DNA of 64,000 nucleotides from a virus: positions 33,311 through 97,310 of the IMG/VR virus record IMGVR_UViG_3300047321_000445. One strand, written 5' to 3'. The translations under genes and the position numbers were made by a program. A model generated the notes under the pieces. It was not told the DNA's origin. It did not search any database and saw only the letters and a list, made by a program, of their open reading frames with translations. Of the stretch, positions 14,255 through 21,499 are shown one piece after another (the stretch's first letter is position 1; each line of letters opens with the position of its first letter).

Positions 14255-15096
14255 TGAAGACGCCGCCCGAGACACCACAGCTGCCCGAAATCTTCGCCGA
14301 ACCCTTCGGCCACCTGACCGCGCTCACACCCGGCCTGGACGAAACGGGCCAGCTCGTGGACCGGGTCAAGCGCCTCGGCCCCGCCCTCGACGCATGGCCC
14401 CAGCTCCAGAAGGCCATCAAGGCCCTGCGCGCCCTCGACGTCCTCGCCGTCCACGAGGCCGGCCGGACCGTCCCCGACCTGGTCAACGACCTCGGCATCA
14501 CACGCGGCCGCGTCTACAGCCTGATCAAGGCCGCCCGCGAGGACCGAGACATCGAGACGAAGGCACAACTGCCCGCCCCGTTCGACACGCTGCTCGCCCC
14601 GCTCCTCGAGGACGCCGGAACGCTGGAGCGCGCGCAGCGGCTCGGACGCATCCTCGCCGACGGCGTCCTCAACGACGGCTCCCGCTACCTGGCCTGGACC
14701 CGCTCGCACGACGTGCTCACGCTGCACCGCAGCCACGGCATCAAGTACGAGACCCTGGCCCCGCTGATCGGCCTGACCAGCGACCGGACCGCGCACCTCG
14801 CCGACATGGCCAAGGGCACCTACAGCCGCAAGCTGCCAGCCGAACGGCGCGAGCGCGACCCCAACGCCCCCCAGCGGAACAAGCCCGGCGAGAGCGCGCA
14901 GGCCGTCGAGGACGCCATGCGCGCACTGGAAAGCCCCTTCAGCATGGCCGAGGTGACCGAGGCGTCCGGCTTCAAGCCGGGCCAGGTGCAGCGTGTGCTG
15001 AAGACGCTCCGGGCCCAAGGCAAGCTGCGCGACGCCGGCCCCCTCCCGAAGGGGGTCGGTGGCCGCAACGTGGCCACGTTCGAGCTGATCGGCTAG
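14254..15096 (+). CDS. HTH DNA-binding protein, two DNA-binding segments
   Basis: 280 aa. Residues about 60-95 contain a helix-turn-helix (VHEAGRTVPDLVNDLGITRG, RVYSLIKAAREDRD). The central part has a second candidate (HGIKYETLAPLIGLTSDRTA). The C-terminus (about 220-275: MRALESPFSMAEVTEASGFK, then QVQRVLKTLRAQGKL) is a winged-helix pattern. The -10 box lies so close to the ATG that a leaderless transcript is likely. Because its promoter resembles the repeated array promoters, it is a candidate for their regulator (inference). A replication or partition role is the alternative. Confidence 0.75.
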   Translation: MKTPPETPQLPEIFAEPFGHLTALTPGLDETGQLVDRVKRLGPALDAWPQLQKAIKALRALDVLAVHEAGRTVPDLVNDLGITRGRVYSLIKAAREDRDIETKAQLPAPFDTLLAPLLEDAGTLERAQRLGRILADGVLNDGSRYLAWTRSHDVLTLHRSHGIKYETLAPLIGLTSDRTAHLADMAKGTYSRKLPAERRERDPNAPQRNKPGESAQAVEDAMRALESPFSMAEVTEASGFKPGQVQRVLKTLRAQGKLRDAGPLPKGVGGRNVATFELIG

Positions 15097-15160
15097 GACC
15101 GGCTGACGGGCGGGCAGTTCACAATGGATGCACCACCCTCGCCGTACCGGGAGACCCGCC

Positions 15161-15322
15161 GTGTCCAACACCCCGATCGACCCGATAACCGAACTCGCCG
15201 CAGGCGCGGCCGCGACGCACGAGCTGTTCACCGCGTACGTCGAAGCCGGGTTCAGCAGGACCGAGGCGTTGCAGCTCACGGTCAGCATCCTCACCGCTGG
15301 CATCGGCGGCTCCGCCCAGTAG
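15161..15322 (+). CDS. Very small hypothetical protein
   Basis: 53 aa from GTG 15161, which lies 8 nt after GGGAG; an in-frame ATG at 15128 is possible but lacks a ribosome site. The product is one or two helices (ITELAAGAAATHELFTAYVE, RTEALQLTVSILTAGIG) and is neutral. The second half is hydrophobic enough to be a peripheral or membrane-associated helix. Function unknown. A strong hairpin follows. Confidence 0.55.
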   Translation: MSNTPIDPITELAAGAAATHELFTAYVEAGFSRTEALQLTVSILTAGIGGSAQ

Positions 15323-15341
15323 GCGCACGCAGACGCGAGAC

Positions 15342-15378
15342 GGCCCCGCACCCCATGCAGGGGGGTGCGGGGCCTTTC
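15342..15378 (+). terminator. Intrinsic terminator (identical copy A)
   Basis: A GC-rich hairpin at 15,342-15,374 (left arm GGCCCCGCACCCC, loop ATGCA) followed by TTTCCC. The same 33 bases recur exactly at 15,779-15,811. Confidence 0.75.
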
Positions 15379-15401
15379 CCTTCTCCGTGATTACTGGTGA
15401 C

Positions 15402-15440
15402 CAGACTTGCAAATACGCTAGGACGTGTGTACTTTCGTGG
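15402..15440 (+). promoter_or_regulatory. Divergent member of the repeated promoter family
   Basis: TTGCAA (15407-15412), a 17-bp spacer and TACTTT (15430-15435). GACTTGC, GGACGTGTGTACT and spacing match the array promoters, but the dyad arm GTCGG has become GCTAGG, so the operator is probably lost. Confidence 0.6.
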
Positions 15441-15482
15441 TGAGGGGGCGGGTCCACCGCCCCCGACGCCGAGGGAGGACAC

Positions 15483-15758
15483 ATGGAGTCGATTCACATC
15501 CCCACCGAGGAGCGCCCTCGCGTGGGCGAGGACGTCACGTACAAGGTCGGCCGCCACACCGTGAGGGCCGTTGTCACCCGCCAGTTCGTGAACGAGGCGG
15601 AAGACGTGGGCGTCGTCGTCTACGGCGACCAGGTGGGGAGCGTCCACCCCGTGGCGCCCGCGCTGCTCAACGTGCAGGCGCCGGACCTCGACAAGCTGCA
15701 CGCCGACGCCCTCGTAGAGGACGAGCTGCGCGCCCTCCTCGACGAGATCGACCACTGA
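15483..15758 (+). CDS. Small hypothetical protein
   Basis: 91 aa; ATG 15483 follows CGAGGGAGGACAC. A compact beta-rich domain with VGEDVTYKVGRHTVRAVVTR and VGVVVYGDQVGSVHPV resembles an SH3-like barrel, followed by an acidic helix (ADALVEDELRALLDEIDH). No family recognised. It is the only gene between two identical 33-bp hairpins and has its own promoter of the array type. Confidence 0.65.
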   Translation: MESIHIPTEERPRVGEDVTYKVGRHTVRAVVTRQFVNEAEDVGVVVYGDQVGSVHPVAPALLNVQAPDLDKLHADALVEDELRALLDEIDH

Positions 15759-15778
15759 CACCGCCAACGAACGACTGC

Positions 15779-15811
15779 GGCCCCGCACCCCATGCAGGGG
15801 GGTGCGGGGCC
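15779..15811. terminator. Intrinsic terminator (identical copy B), convergent
   Basis: An exact duplicate of the hairpin at 15,342-15,374, now between convergent genes ending at 15,758 and 15,826, where it can end transcription from both sides. Confidence 0.75.
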
Positions 15812-15825
15812 GTTCCCATTGTCGG

Positions 15826-17067
15826 CTACTCGTCGTCGGCCGCCGCCATGCCGCGCAGCAGGTCCACCACGGCCCGGCAGTCGCCCAACGCGCGGTGCTC
15901 GCCCCCGGCCAAGGGCTGCCATGCGTAGTCCCCGTGGTAGTCGGACCAGTCGCCGACCCATTCCGAGTACGGCAGCATCACGTCCTCCGACCGCACCTCG
16001 GCGAGCCAGGCCGCGGCGGCCGCTGCCGGGTCCGGGTGGCCGGCCTGCCGGTAGTGGACCGTCAGCTCGTGCCGCAGCCGGCCGACGTCGAACGGCTCGT
16101 TGTAGATCAGGCAGCGGCGACCGTCCAACGCTGCGGTGAGCTGCGGCAGGAGAGTCGTGAACGACGGCGCCCCGGCCACCTTGTCGTCGGTGATGCCGTG
16201 CAGGTCGGACACGTCCGGGGGGATCGGCTCGCCCGGGTTGACGAGCGTGTCCAGCAGCACCTTCCCGCCCGTGCTGTAGACCCCGAGCTCTACGATCCGC
16301 GCCTCGTCGTGCAGGCCGGTGGTCTCGCAGTCCAGCACGGCCACGTCCGGGTCGTCGACCAGGGCCCGCGCCCAGTCCACGAGCTCGGCCACACGCCGAC
16401 GCCGCTCCTCGACCGCGCGCTCCTCGGCCTCCTCGTACTGCCGCTGCCGCTCGGCCCGCTCCAGCTCGTCGCGTACCTTGCACGGCGGACACCACACTGG
16501 CGTCCAATACCCGCGCTCGGCCCTCCCCGCGGCGATCTCCTCATCGGTGGCCGTGACCACCTCACAGTCCCGACCCGGGCACGTACGCCGCCATGCGGCC
16601 TCGGCTTCCTGCTCTGCCTGCTGGCGTAGCGCTTTGCGGATGCGGCAGTGCTCGCACGCCCCCCAGCCGTGCACGTCCTTCGCCAACGCCGAACCGGACT
16701 CACGGCGGCACCAATGGCAGGTCCGGGCCCGCCGCTCCTGCGCCTCCTGCTGCGCCCGCCTACGGCAGTCCTCGCAGCGCTGGTACACCACATAGCCGCG
16801 GACCTCCCGGCACTCGGGGCAGGTACGCCGGGCCGTCATCGCCTGCTGCTGCTTCGCCGACAACGGCCGCATCGCCTCCGCCCCGGCCGGGTCGTACAGC
16901 GGGAACTCGCCCCACCCGTGACCGCGCCGGTACATCCGCAGGAAGCCCACGGGCTGTTGCCCCTCGGCCGGCTTGAGCCGCTGCGCCTTCAGCTGCGTCG
17001 TGGTCCGCAGATGGTCCGGGACGTCGCCGGACTTGTAGACGGGCAGGGCTTCCGATTCCGTGGTCAA
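15826..17067 (-). CDS. DEDDh 3'-5' exonuclease fused to zinc-binding domain
   Basis: 413 aa from TTG 17067, chosen because CGGAGGTG lies 6 nt upstream; a further TTG at 17106 has no site. Residues about 25-110 match the Streptomyces RRQRL-type zinc-binding region (TTTQLKAQRLKPAEGQQPVG, ARRTCPECRE, CEDC), and more CxxC pairs follow (CHWC, CEHC, CPPC). The catalytic domain begins near residue 243: DCETTG (Exo I), NEPFDVGRLRHEL (Exo II) and HRALGDC (Exo III), the DnaQ-like set. Such enzymes proofread or trim 3' ends. It is last of three minus-strand genes. Confidence 0.85.
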   Translation of the reverse strand: MTTESEALPVYKSGDVPDHLRTTTQLKAQRLKPAEGQQPVGFLRMYRRGHGWGEFPLYDPAGAEAMRPLSAKQQQAMTARRTCPECREVRGYVVYQRCEDCRRRAQQEAQERRARTCHWCRRESGSALAKDVHGWGACEHCRIRKALRQQAEQEAEAAWRRTCPGRDCEVVTATDEEIAAGRAERGYWTPVWCPPCKVRDELERAERQRQYEEAEERAVEERRRRVAELVDWARALVDDPDVAVLDCETTGLHDEARIVELGVYSTGGKVLLDTLVNPGEPIPPDVSDLHGITDDKVAGAPSFTTLLPQLTAALDGRRCLIYNEPFDVGRLRHELTVHYRQAGHPDPAAAAAAWLAEVRSEDVMLPYSEWVGDWSDYHGDYAWQPLAGGEHRALGDCRAVVDLLRGMAAADDE

Positions 17068-17173
17068 CGGGCACCTCCGAGCAGACTGAGGGGGGTCAGG
17101 GACCAAGCACAGCGCACGCCACTGACAACGCGCGGCAGGTCCCGCCCGGCTCGGGCGGGACCTGCCGGGATGC

Positions 17174-17551
17174 TCAGGGCTGCACGTGCAAGCCCGGTCC
17201 CATCGCCGAGAGCCGCACCCATCCCCGGGCCTTCTCCTCGTAGATGTCGACCAGGCCCGCGAACGCAGGCTTCGTGCGCCGCAGCTCGGCAGCCCATCCG
17301 GCCGTCAGCTCCCGGCCGTCGACCAGGACCTGCCCGTCCAGGCCGATCGCCGTGGAGAGGACCCCGCCACCCTTCGGCAGCTTGTGATAGCTGACGTCGT
17401 TGCCGTCCTCCATCAGCCCGGCGCGCACGGCCTCATCCCACGCCGGCTTCAGCCGCTCCAGCTCACTGACCGGGCCGAAGCTGTCCGGCGCCTCCGACCG
17501 CTTGCGCTTGTCGCGTCGCTGCTGCTTGGCGCGCTTCGCGTCACGTCCCAT
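17174..17551 (-). CDS. Small hypothetical protein, basic N-terminus
   Basis: 125 aa; ATG at 17551 has CAAAGGAGTT upstream, so longer in-frame starts are rejected. The first 20 residues are strongly basic (RDAKRAKQQRRDKRKRSEAP), compatible with nucleic-acid binding. The rest is a mixed domain ending YEEKARGWVRLSAMGPGL. No family recognised. It lies between the replication-type protein and the exonuclease in the same direction. Confidence 0.65.
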   Translation of the reverse strand: MGRDAKRAKQQRRDKRKRSEAPDSFGPVSELERLKPAWDEAVRAGLMEDGNDVSYHKLPKGGGVLSTAIGLDGQVLVDGRELTAGWAAELRRTKPAFAGLVDIYEEKARGWVRLSAMGPGLHVQP

Positions 17552-17576
17552 CAGAACTCCTTTGTCCGGGGGAAAT

Positions 17577-18542
17577 CTACTGGTTGTTCCGGGGACGGCA
17601 GTCACGACACCGGCCCGGCGCCGCCGCCCGAAACGCCCGCTCGCAGCCGTCACACGTCTGCAACGGCAACACCGGCGCGCGCTCCGTCTTAGGCACGCAC
17701 GCGGCGGGAGCAGCAGGCAGGAAGTCCGGATGCAGCCGGTGCAGGTATACCGCCGCGAGTGACCGCGCAGTGCTCGTTTCCGCCGTCAGCTGCTGCTGCA
17801 GCGACGTCTCGGACCACCCGGCAGCGAGCGCATCAGCCGCCAGTCCGACCAGCACAGCCCGCTGCTTGCGGCCCGGTCGACGGCCCGCGTACGGCAGTGC
17901 GTCCACGAACACCGCAGCGGGCGTTTCGTGCTGTGGCGTAGCGCCGCCCCCTCCGCCTCCTCCCTGGACGTCAGCGGCCGCGGGCTGCGGCTGCTCACCA
18001 GGGGGAAGGGGGGAGGTAGGGATCACTTCGGGATCTATAAGGGATTGAGCGTCAACCTGGGGCGGGGTCGGCGTCACATTGACTCCGGGTCGGCTCCAAT
18101 TTGACTCGGGGTAGGCGTCATTCTGATGTATCAGCAGGTCAGAGGGCTCCGGGGCGTCCGGGGTGCCAGCCAGCGAGCCGGCCGGGTCGCCCTGGCTGTC
18201 GTCCTCGAAGGTGATGGCTTCGATCAGGTTGTCCCGGTACTGCCGCGGCTCCTGCCGCATGGTCGCCAGTAGCGGCAGGTTCACCCGGGTCAGGTTCGAA
18301 ATCGGCTCGCCCGTCCTCGGGTTCACCCGGCGCACTGACTTGACCAGACCGCGCGTGGCCAGCTTGCGCTTCACCCGCTGCACCGTGCTGCGGGACGTGC
18401 CGCAGTCGGCCGCGAGCCGGGCCTCACTCGGCCAGCAGTAGCCGTGCATGTCGGTGTAGTTCGTCAGCGCGAGCAGCAGCAGCTTTTCACTGCCGTCCAA
18501 GCCGTCGGCCTCGAACACGAGGCTCATGTGGGCAACGCTCAC
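17577..18542 (-). CDS. Winged-helix replication-initiator-type protein
   Basis: 321 aa from GTG 18542 (GAGGA 9 nt upstream). A longer form from GTG 18608 would add a cysteine-containing segment, and ATG 18527 is a third option. Residues about 10-75 (EADGLDGSEKLLLLALTNYT, GYCWPSEARLAADCGTSRST, VQRVKRKLATRGLVKSV) fit the HTH_36-type winged helix found in plasmid and phage replication proteins. A Pro/Gly-rich linker follows, and the C-terminus ends with CDGCERAF and CRDCRP, a zinc ribbon. The architecture fits a replication initiator or helicase loader, but no origin was identified. Confidence 0.75.
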   Translation of the reverse strand: MSVAHMSLVFEADGLDGSEKLLLLALTNYTDMHGYCWPSEARLAADCGTSRSTVQRVKRKLATRGLVKSVRRVNPRTGEPISNLTRVNLPLLATMRQEPRQYRDNLIEAITFEDDSQGDPAGSLAGTPDAPEPSDLLIHQNDAYPESNWSRPGVNVTPTPPQVDAQSLIDPEVIPTSPLPPGEQPQPAAADVQGGGGGGGATPQHETPAAVFVDALPYAGRRPGRKQRAVLVGLAADALAAGWSETSLQQQLTAETSTARSLAAVYLHRLHPDFLPAAPAACVPKTERAPVLPLQTCDGCERAFRAAAPGRCRDCRPRNNQ

Positions 18543-18563
18543 CGCGCAGTCCTCACAGCGCAG

Positions 18564-18682
18564 TTCGCACGCCGGGCGTGCTTGTGTACCATCGCTGGTG
18601 CCTTTCACGTGCGGCGGGTTGCGCCCCGCCGTGATGGTTCTTCGAGCGGCCACCGGATCCGACCCCGGTGGCCGCTCTTGTT
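18564..18682 (+). ncRNA. Candidate antisense RNA with intrinsic terminator
   Basis: On the plus strand, TTCGCA (18564-18569), 17 bp and TACCAT (18587-18592) are followed by two hairpins: CACG/GGCGGG-TTGCG-CCCGCC/GTG, and a perfect 12-bp stem (AGCGGCCACCGG with CCGGTGGCCGCT, 18,645-18,676) ending in CTTGTTTTTGG. A transcript of about 85 nt would run opposite the leader of the minus-strand replication-type gene and contains no convincing ORF. The weak -35 box keeps this tentative. Confidence 0.35.
18645..18682 (+). terminator. Intrinsic terminator, plus orientation
   Basis: A 12-bp perfect stem with an 8-nt loop and a T-rich tail (TTGTTTTTGG). No protein gene lies upstream on this strand within the intergenic space. 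Confidence 0.75.
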
Positions 18683-18737
18683 TTTGGCCGACGCTCGCAA
18701 GCTCCTGACCAGCGCTGATCATGCCGCCCCTTGCATT

Positions 18738-18760
18738 GTTGTGCAAGTGTCTTGTACAAC
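18738..18760. promoter_or_regulatory. 23-bp dyad operator, site 1
   Basis: GTTGTGCAAG-TGT-CTTGTACAAC: 10-bp arms matching at 9 of 10 positions around a 3-bp centre. It lies between the divergent replication-type and HTH genes, so it may control both. Confidence 0.65.
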
Positions 18761-18802
18761 CTACCCAGAGCGACAACCCCCGAAGTGGAGAGGAGGTAAC
18801 CC

Positions 18803-19141
18803 GTGAATGTCGCCTCCCTCTTGGTAGACGGCTACACACCGCTACCGTTGTCACATTCGGATGGACAACACGGAGGATGCGCAGTGGCCGACGAGACCGA
18901 CCCGCTTCTCAACATGGATGAGGTCGCGGCTCTCATCGGCGTGCGTCCCATGACCATGCGCACGTACCACAACCGTGCGAAGAGGGCGCGAGACGACGGC
19001 TACGCCACCGAGGCGCACCTGCCCGAGCCTGACCGCATGTGGGGCCGTACCCCGAGCTGGCGCCGCTCCACGATCGAGCGGTGGCGGTTGGCGCGCGCCA
19101 ACCGGCCCAACGTGATTGACGTCCCGCCAGCCGAGGACTGA
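18803..19141 (+). CDS. HTH protein, excisionase/AlpA-like
   Basis: 112 aa from GTG 18803, which follows AGGAGGTAACCC. An in-frame GTG at 18884 with GGAGG 7 nt upstream gives 85 aa and begins at the conserved part, so both starts are plausible. The domain (LLNMDEVAALIGVRPMTMRT, YHNRAKRARDDGY, WRRSTIERWRLARANR) is the MerR/AlpA-type helix-turn-helix of element regulators and excisionases. 23-bp dyads lie on both sides of the gene and a degenerate one lies within its 5' end, suggesting that this protein or a neighbour binds them. Confidence 0.75.
   Translation: MNVASLLVDGYTPLPLSHSDGQHGGCAVADETDPLLNMDEVAALIGVRPMTMRTYHNRAKRARDDGYATEAHLPEPDRMWGRTPSWRRSTIERWRLARANRPNVIDVPPAED
18847..18869. promoter_or_regulatory. 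Degenerate 23-bp dyad between the two starts
   Basis: GTTGT and ACAAC are kept at the two ends over the same 23-bp span, but the inner bases differ from the other dyads. It may be a weak site or chance. Confidence 0.3.
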
Positions 19142-19161
19142 TCTCCCGAGCAACAGATGAC

Positions 19162-19175
19162 TTGACCTAGGACAC
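19162..19175. promoter_or_regulatory. GntR-type operator half-conserved site
   Basis: TTGACCTAGGACAC: the CCTAGGAC core of the palindrome found near the GntR gene, 21 bp after the HTH gene stop and 74 bp upstream of the next gene. Confidence 0.5.
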
Positions 19176-19181
19176 CGCAGG

Positions 19182-19226
19182 GTTGTACAAGTGTATTGAA
19201 CAGGTTGTACAAGTCTCTTGAACAAC
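19182..19226. promoter_or_regulatory. Two adjoining 23-bp dyads, sites 2 and 3
   Basis: GTTGTACAAG-TGT-ATTGAACAGG (19182-19204) abuts GTTGTACAAG-TCT-CTTGAACAAC (19204-19226), sharing one base. The tandem arrangement just upstream of the 19,250 gene suggests cooperative repressor binding. Confidence 0.7.
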
Positions 19227-19249
19227 CCTCCCGGAAGGAGCGGTGCGCG

Positions 19250-19480
19250 ATGACCACCAAGCACACGCACCAGGTCGTGTTCGGTCGCCGGGTCGACGGG
19301 TGCCCGCGCTGCGCGGAGCTCGCAGCGGGCGCCGAGCCGGTCCGCTGGAGGGGCTGGACGCGCGAGCGTGAGCTCACCGGTGGCTACCCGACCAGCCGTG
19401 AGATTGACGCCCACTTCGCCCCGGGTGGACCGCACACCCGAGGCGACTGCGGCCCCGTCTGCACGTTCGGGGACTGGTGA
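19250..19480 (+). CDS. Small conserved-element hypothetical protein
   Basis: 76 aa; ATG 19250 follows CGGAAGGAGCGG. An in-frame upstream ATG at 19196 lies within the operators and is rejected. Cysteine pair CPRC (residues about 17-20) with later CGPVC suggests a small zinc site. The sequence (TTKHTHQVVFGRRVDGCPRC, REIDAHFAPGGPHTRGDCGP) looks like a small protein common beside transfer genes in Streptomyces elements, from memory. Function unknown. Confidence 0.7.
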   Translation: MTTKHTHQVVFGRRVDGCPRCAELAAGAEPVRWRGWTRERELTGGYPTSREIDAHFAPGGPHTRGDCGPVCTFGDW

Positions 19481-19542
19481 CCGCAATCGGCGGCAGTCCG
19501 CGCCGAGTTCGGATGGATCAGTTCCGGAAACGTCTTCCCATC

Positions 19543-19579
19543 GTGTCCTAGGACAAGATACGTTCCGTCCTAGGACATG
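19543..19579. promoter_or_regulatory. Operator pair upstream of the transfer operon
   Basis: A perfect TGTCCTAGGACA (19544-19555) and CGTCCTAGGACA (19566-19577) lie 40-75 bp before the DUF2637 gene. They match the sites around the GntR gene and the radical SAM operon. Confidence 0.75.
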
Positions 19580-19618
19580 CGTTCCCCTCTCGCACGTCTC
19601 CTCGAAAGGACCCCTCAC

Positions 19619-21205
19619 GTGACCGCCGCAGTCTCGGCCCGTCTGCTGAGCACCGCCACGGCCGCTCCCGTTCCGGGACCGCCGACCGCCGTTCCGGGCA
19701 CGGCGGCTGCCACTTCGGTTCCGTCCCGCTCGGTTCCCGACGCGGTCTCCGTCGTTCCGGACACGGCGCCTGCCGTTCCCGACGCGGCCCCCGCCGTTCC
19801 GGGCGCGGCCTCCGAGCGTTCCGGACGCGCCCTGTCCGCCGTCGCCATCGTCGGCGGTGCCATCCTCGCCGGGATCGGTTTCACCGGCTCCTACAACGCG
19901 TTGAGGGACCTGGCTTTCAAGCACGGCTTGGGCACCTTCTCCTACGCCTTCCCGGTCGGTATCGACGCCGGGATCGTGGTCCTGTACGTGCTGGACCTGT
20001 ACCTGATCCGTCGTCGCTCTCCGTGGCCGCTGCTGCGGTCGCTGGCCCACCTGCTGACCGTCGCCACCATCGTCTTCAACGCGGCCTCAGCTGACGGGCC
20101 GGCCAGTGCCGACCCGATCGGCACCGCGATGCACGCGGTCATCCCCGTCATGTTCGTCGCCTCCGTGGAGGCCGCCCGCAGGCTCGTCGTGCGGGTGTCT
20201 GACTTTGAGGACGGCCGTGACAGTCAGGGCATCCCGCTGACCCGCTGGGCGCTCTCCCCGGCCCCCACGTACGCCCTGTGGCGCCGCATGAAGCTGTGGG
20301 ACAAGCAGTCCTACCAGGAGGTTGTGGCGCTGGAGCAGGAGCGCACCGTGTACAAGGCCATGCTCCAGCGCCGGTACGGCAGGCGCTGGAAGAGGCGCGC
20401 CCCGAAGGACGAAATGCTGCCCCTGACTATGGCCCGCTACGGCCTGACAGTTGACGAAGCCCTCGCCCTGCCCCGGCAGGCGCTGGAAGCCGAGCAGCTG
20501 CGCAAGGAGCAGAACGAGGCCCTGGAGCTGGAGGCGCAGCAGCGCGCCGAGGAGCGCGCCGCCGCAGCCCGCATCCACAGCATCAACACGCAAGGTGACG
20601 TCGAGGCGGCCACGCACGCGACCGCGGCGAGGGTCGACGCGGCGAAGTCGGCCGCGAACGCGACCCGCACAGAGGCCGAGCTCGCCGCCGAGACGCAGTC
20701 CCGCATCGCCCAGGAGACCGCGCAGGCGGTCGAGTCGGCGGAGGCCGCCGAAGCTCGACGGCGCGCAGCCGAAGCCGAGCGGGCCGCAGCCGAAGCGCGA
20801 GCCGTCGCAGCCGAAACGAACCAGGCCGCTGCCGGAATGGAAGAGGCCGCGTCCGAAGCGCGCGCCCGTGCCGCCGAGAACGCCCGGCGCGAGGCCGTAG
20901 CACGGGCGGAACTTGAGACCGCTGAGCGGACCGCAGCCGAAGCCAGGCAGCGTGCAGCCGAAGCCAGGGAGCGTGCGGCCGGAATCGAACTCCGTGCAAC
21001 CGAAGCGGAGGATGCCGCCCGCCTCACGCCCCGGGAACGGACCGTCCGCAAGGTCGCCCGCATGGCACTGGTCGAGCACGACGGCCGCCTCACACAGCTC
21101 CCGCTCGAAGCCATCACCGAAGCGTTCGGGGTGTCTTCCACGACCGCCTCGGAGTACCGCAAGGAAGCCGGCGCGCTGATCGCCGACGGATACCGGATCC
21201 ACTGA
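19619..21205 (+). CDS. DUF2637 membrane/coiled-coil transfer-region protein
   Basis: 528 aa from GTG 19619 (AAAGGA upstream); an ATG 14 codons earlier lacks a ribosome site. The N-terminal 65 residues are Ala/Pro/Val-rich. Residues about 75-185 form four membrane segments of DUF2637 (ALSAVAIVGGAILAGIGFTG, FPVGIDAGIVVLYVLDLYLI, LLTVATIVFNAASA, AVIPVMFVASVEAARRL). Then a long alanine/glutamate coiled coil (about 275-465) built from AAEA-type repeats, and a C-terminal HTH-like end (LTQLPLEAITEAFGVSSTTA). DUF2637 proteins accompany TraB and Spd genes in Streptomyces plasmids. Likely membrane anchor or spread function. Confidence 0.82.
   Translation: MTAAVSARLLSTATAAPVPGPPTAVPGTAAATSVPSRSVPDAVSVVPDTAPAVPDAAPAVPGAASERSGRALSAVAIVGGAILAGIGFTGSYNALRDLAFKHGLGTFSYAFPVGIDAGIVVLYVLDLYLIRRRSPWPLLRSLAHLLTVATIVFNAASADGPASADPIGTAMHAVIPVMFVASVEAARRLVVRVSDFEDGRDSQGIPLTRWALSPAPTYALWRRMKLWDKQSYQEVVALEQERTVYKAMLQRRYGRRWKRRAPKDEMLPLTMARYGLTVDEALALPRQALEAEQLRKEQNEALELEAQQRAEERAAAARIHSINTQGDVEAATHATAARVDAAKSAANATRTEAELAAETQSRIAQETAQAVESAEAAEARRRAAEAERAAAEARAVAAETNQAAAGMEEAASEARARAAENARREAVARAELETAERTAAEARQRAAEARERAAGIELRATEAEDAARLTPRERTVRKVARMALVEHDGRLTQLPLEAITEAFGVSSTTASEYRKEAGALIADGYRIH
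20760..21010 (+). repeat. Tandem GCAGCCGAA-type coding repeat
   Basis: Degenerate copies of GCAGCCGAAGC encode the Ala-Ala-Glu-Ala coiled coil of the DUF2637 protein. The repeat is protein-driven and shows no sign of a separate DNA role. Confidence 0.6.
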
Positions 21206-21223
21206 CCAGAGAAGGGACCAGCC

Positions 21224-21499
21224 GTGTACGGCTCCCGTCGCTCCACCCTCATTGAGGCCGCGGCTGCCATCGGCCAGCGTGTCGTCGCCGCCGCCCGCCT
21301 GTTCTTCAACCTCGCGACCAGCTTCTCCGACTGGTCCCCGACCGGCTTGTACGCGGCGGCCGCCACCGCCCGCTACATGGCCGCGCACCAGCTGATCGAC
21401 CAGGCAGAACGCCAGGTCGACGGCGACCCCGACGTCACCTTGGACCAGGTCCGCCAGCCGCTGTGGTTCGGCGCTACGACGCTTCACGAGGAGCAGTGA
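21224..21499 (+). CDS. Small hypothetical transfer-region protein
   Basis: 91 aa; GTG 21224 follows GAAGGGACC. The first half is a hydrophobic amphipathic helix pair (TLIEAAAAIGQRVVAAARLF, LATSFSDWSPTGLYAAAATA) that may associate with the membrane; the C-terminus is acidic. No family known. Its stop overlaps the start of the next gene (TGATG), so translation is probably coupled within the transfer operon. Confidence 0.65.
   Translation: MYGSRRSTLIEAAAAIGQRVVAAARLFFNLATSFSDWSPTGLYAAAATARYMAAHQLIDQAERQVDGDPDVTLDQVRQPLWFGATTLHEEQ

Noticed and set aside
20760-21010. Tandem GCAGCCGAA repeats as iterons of an origin
   Set aside because: They keep the reading frame of an Ala/Glu coiled coil and have no AT-rich unwinding region nearby.
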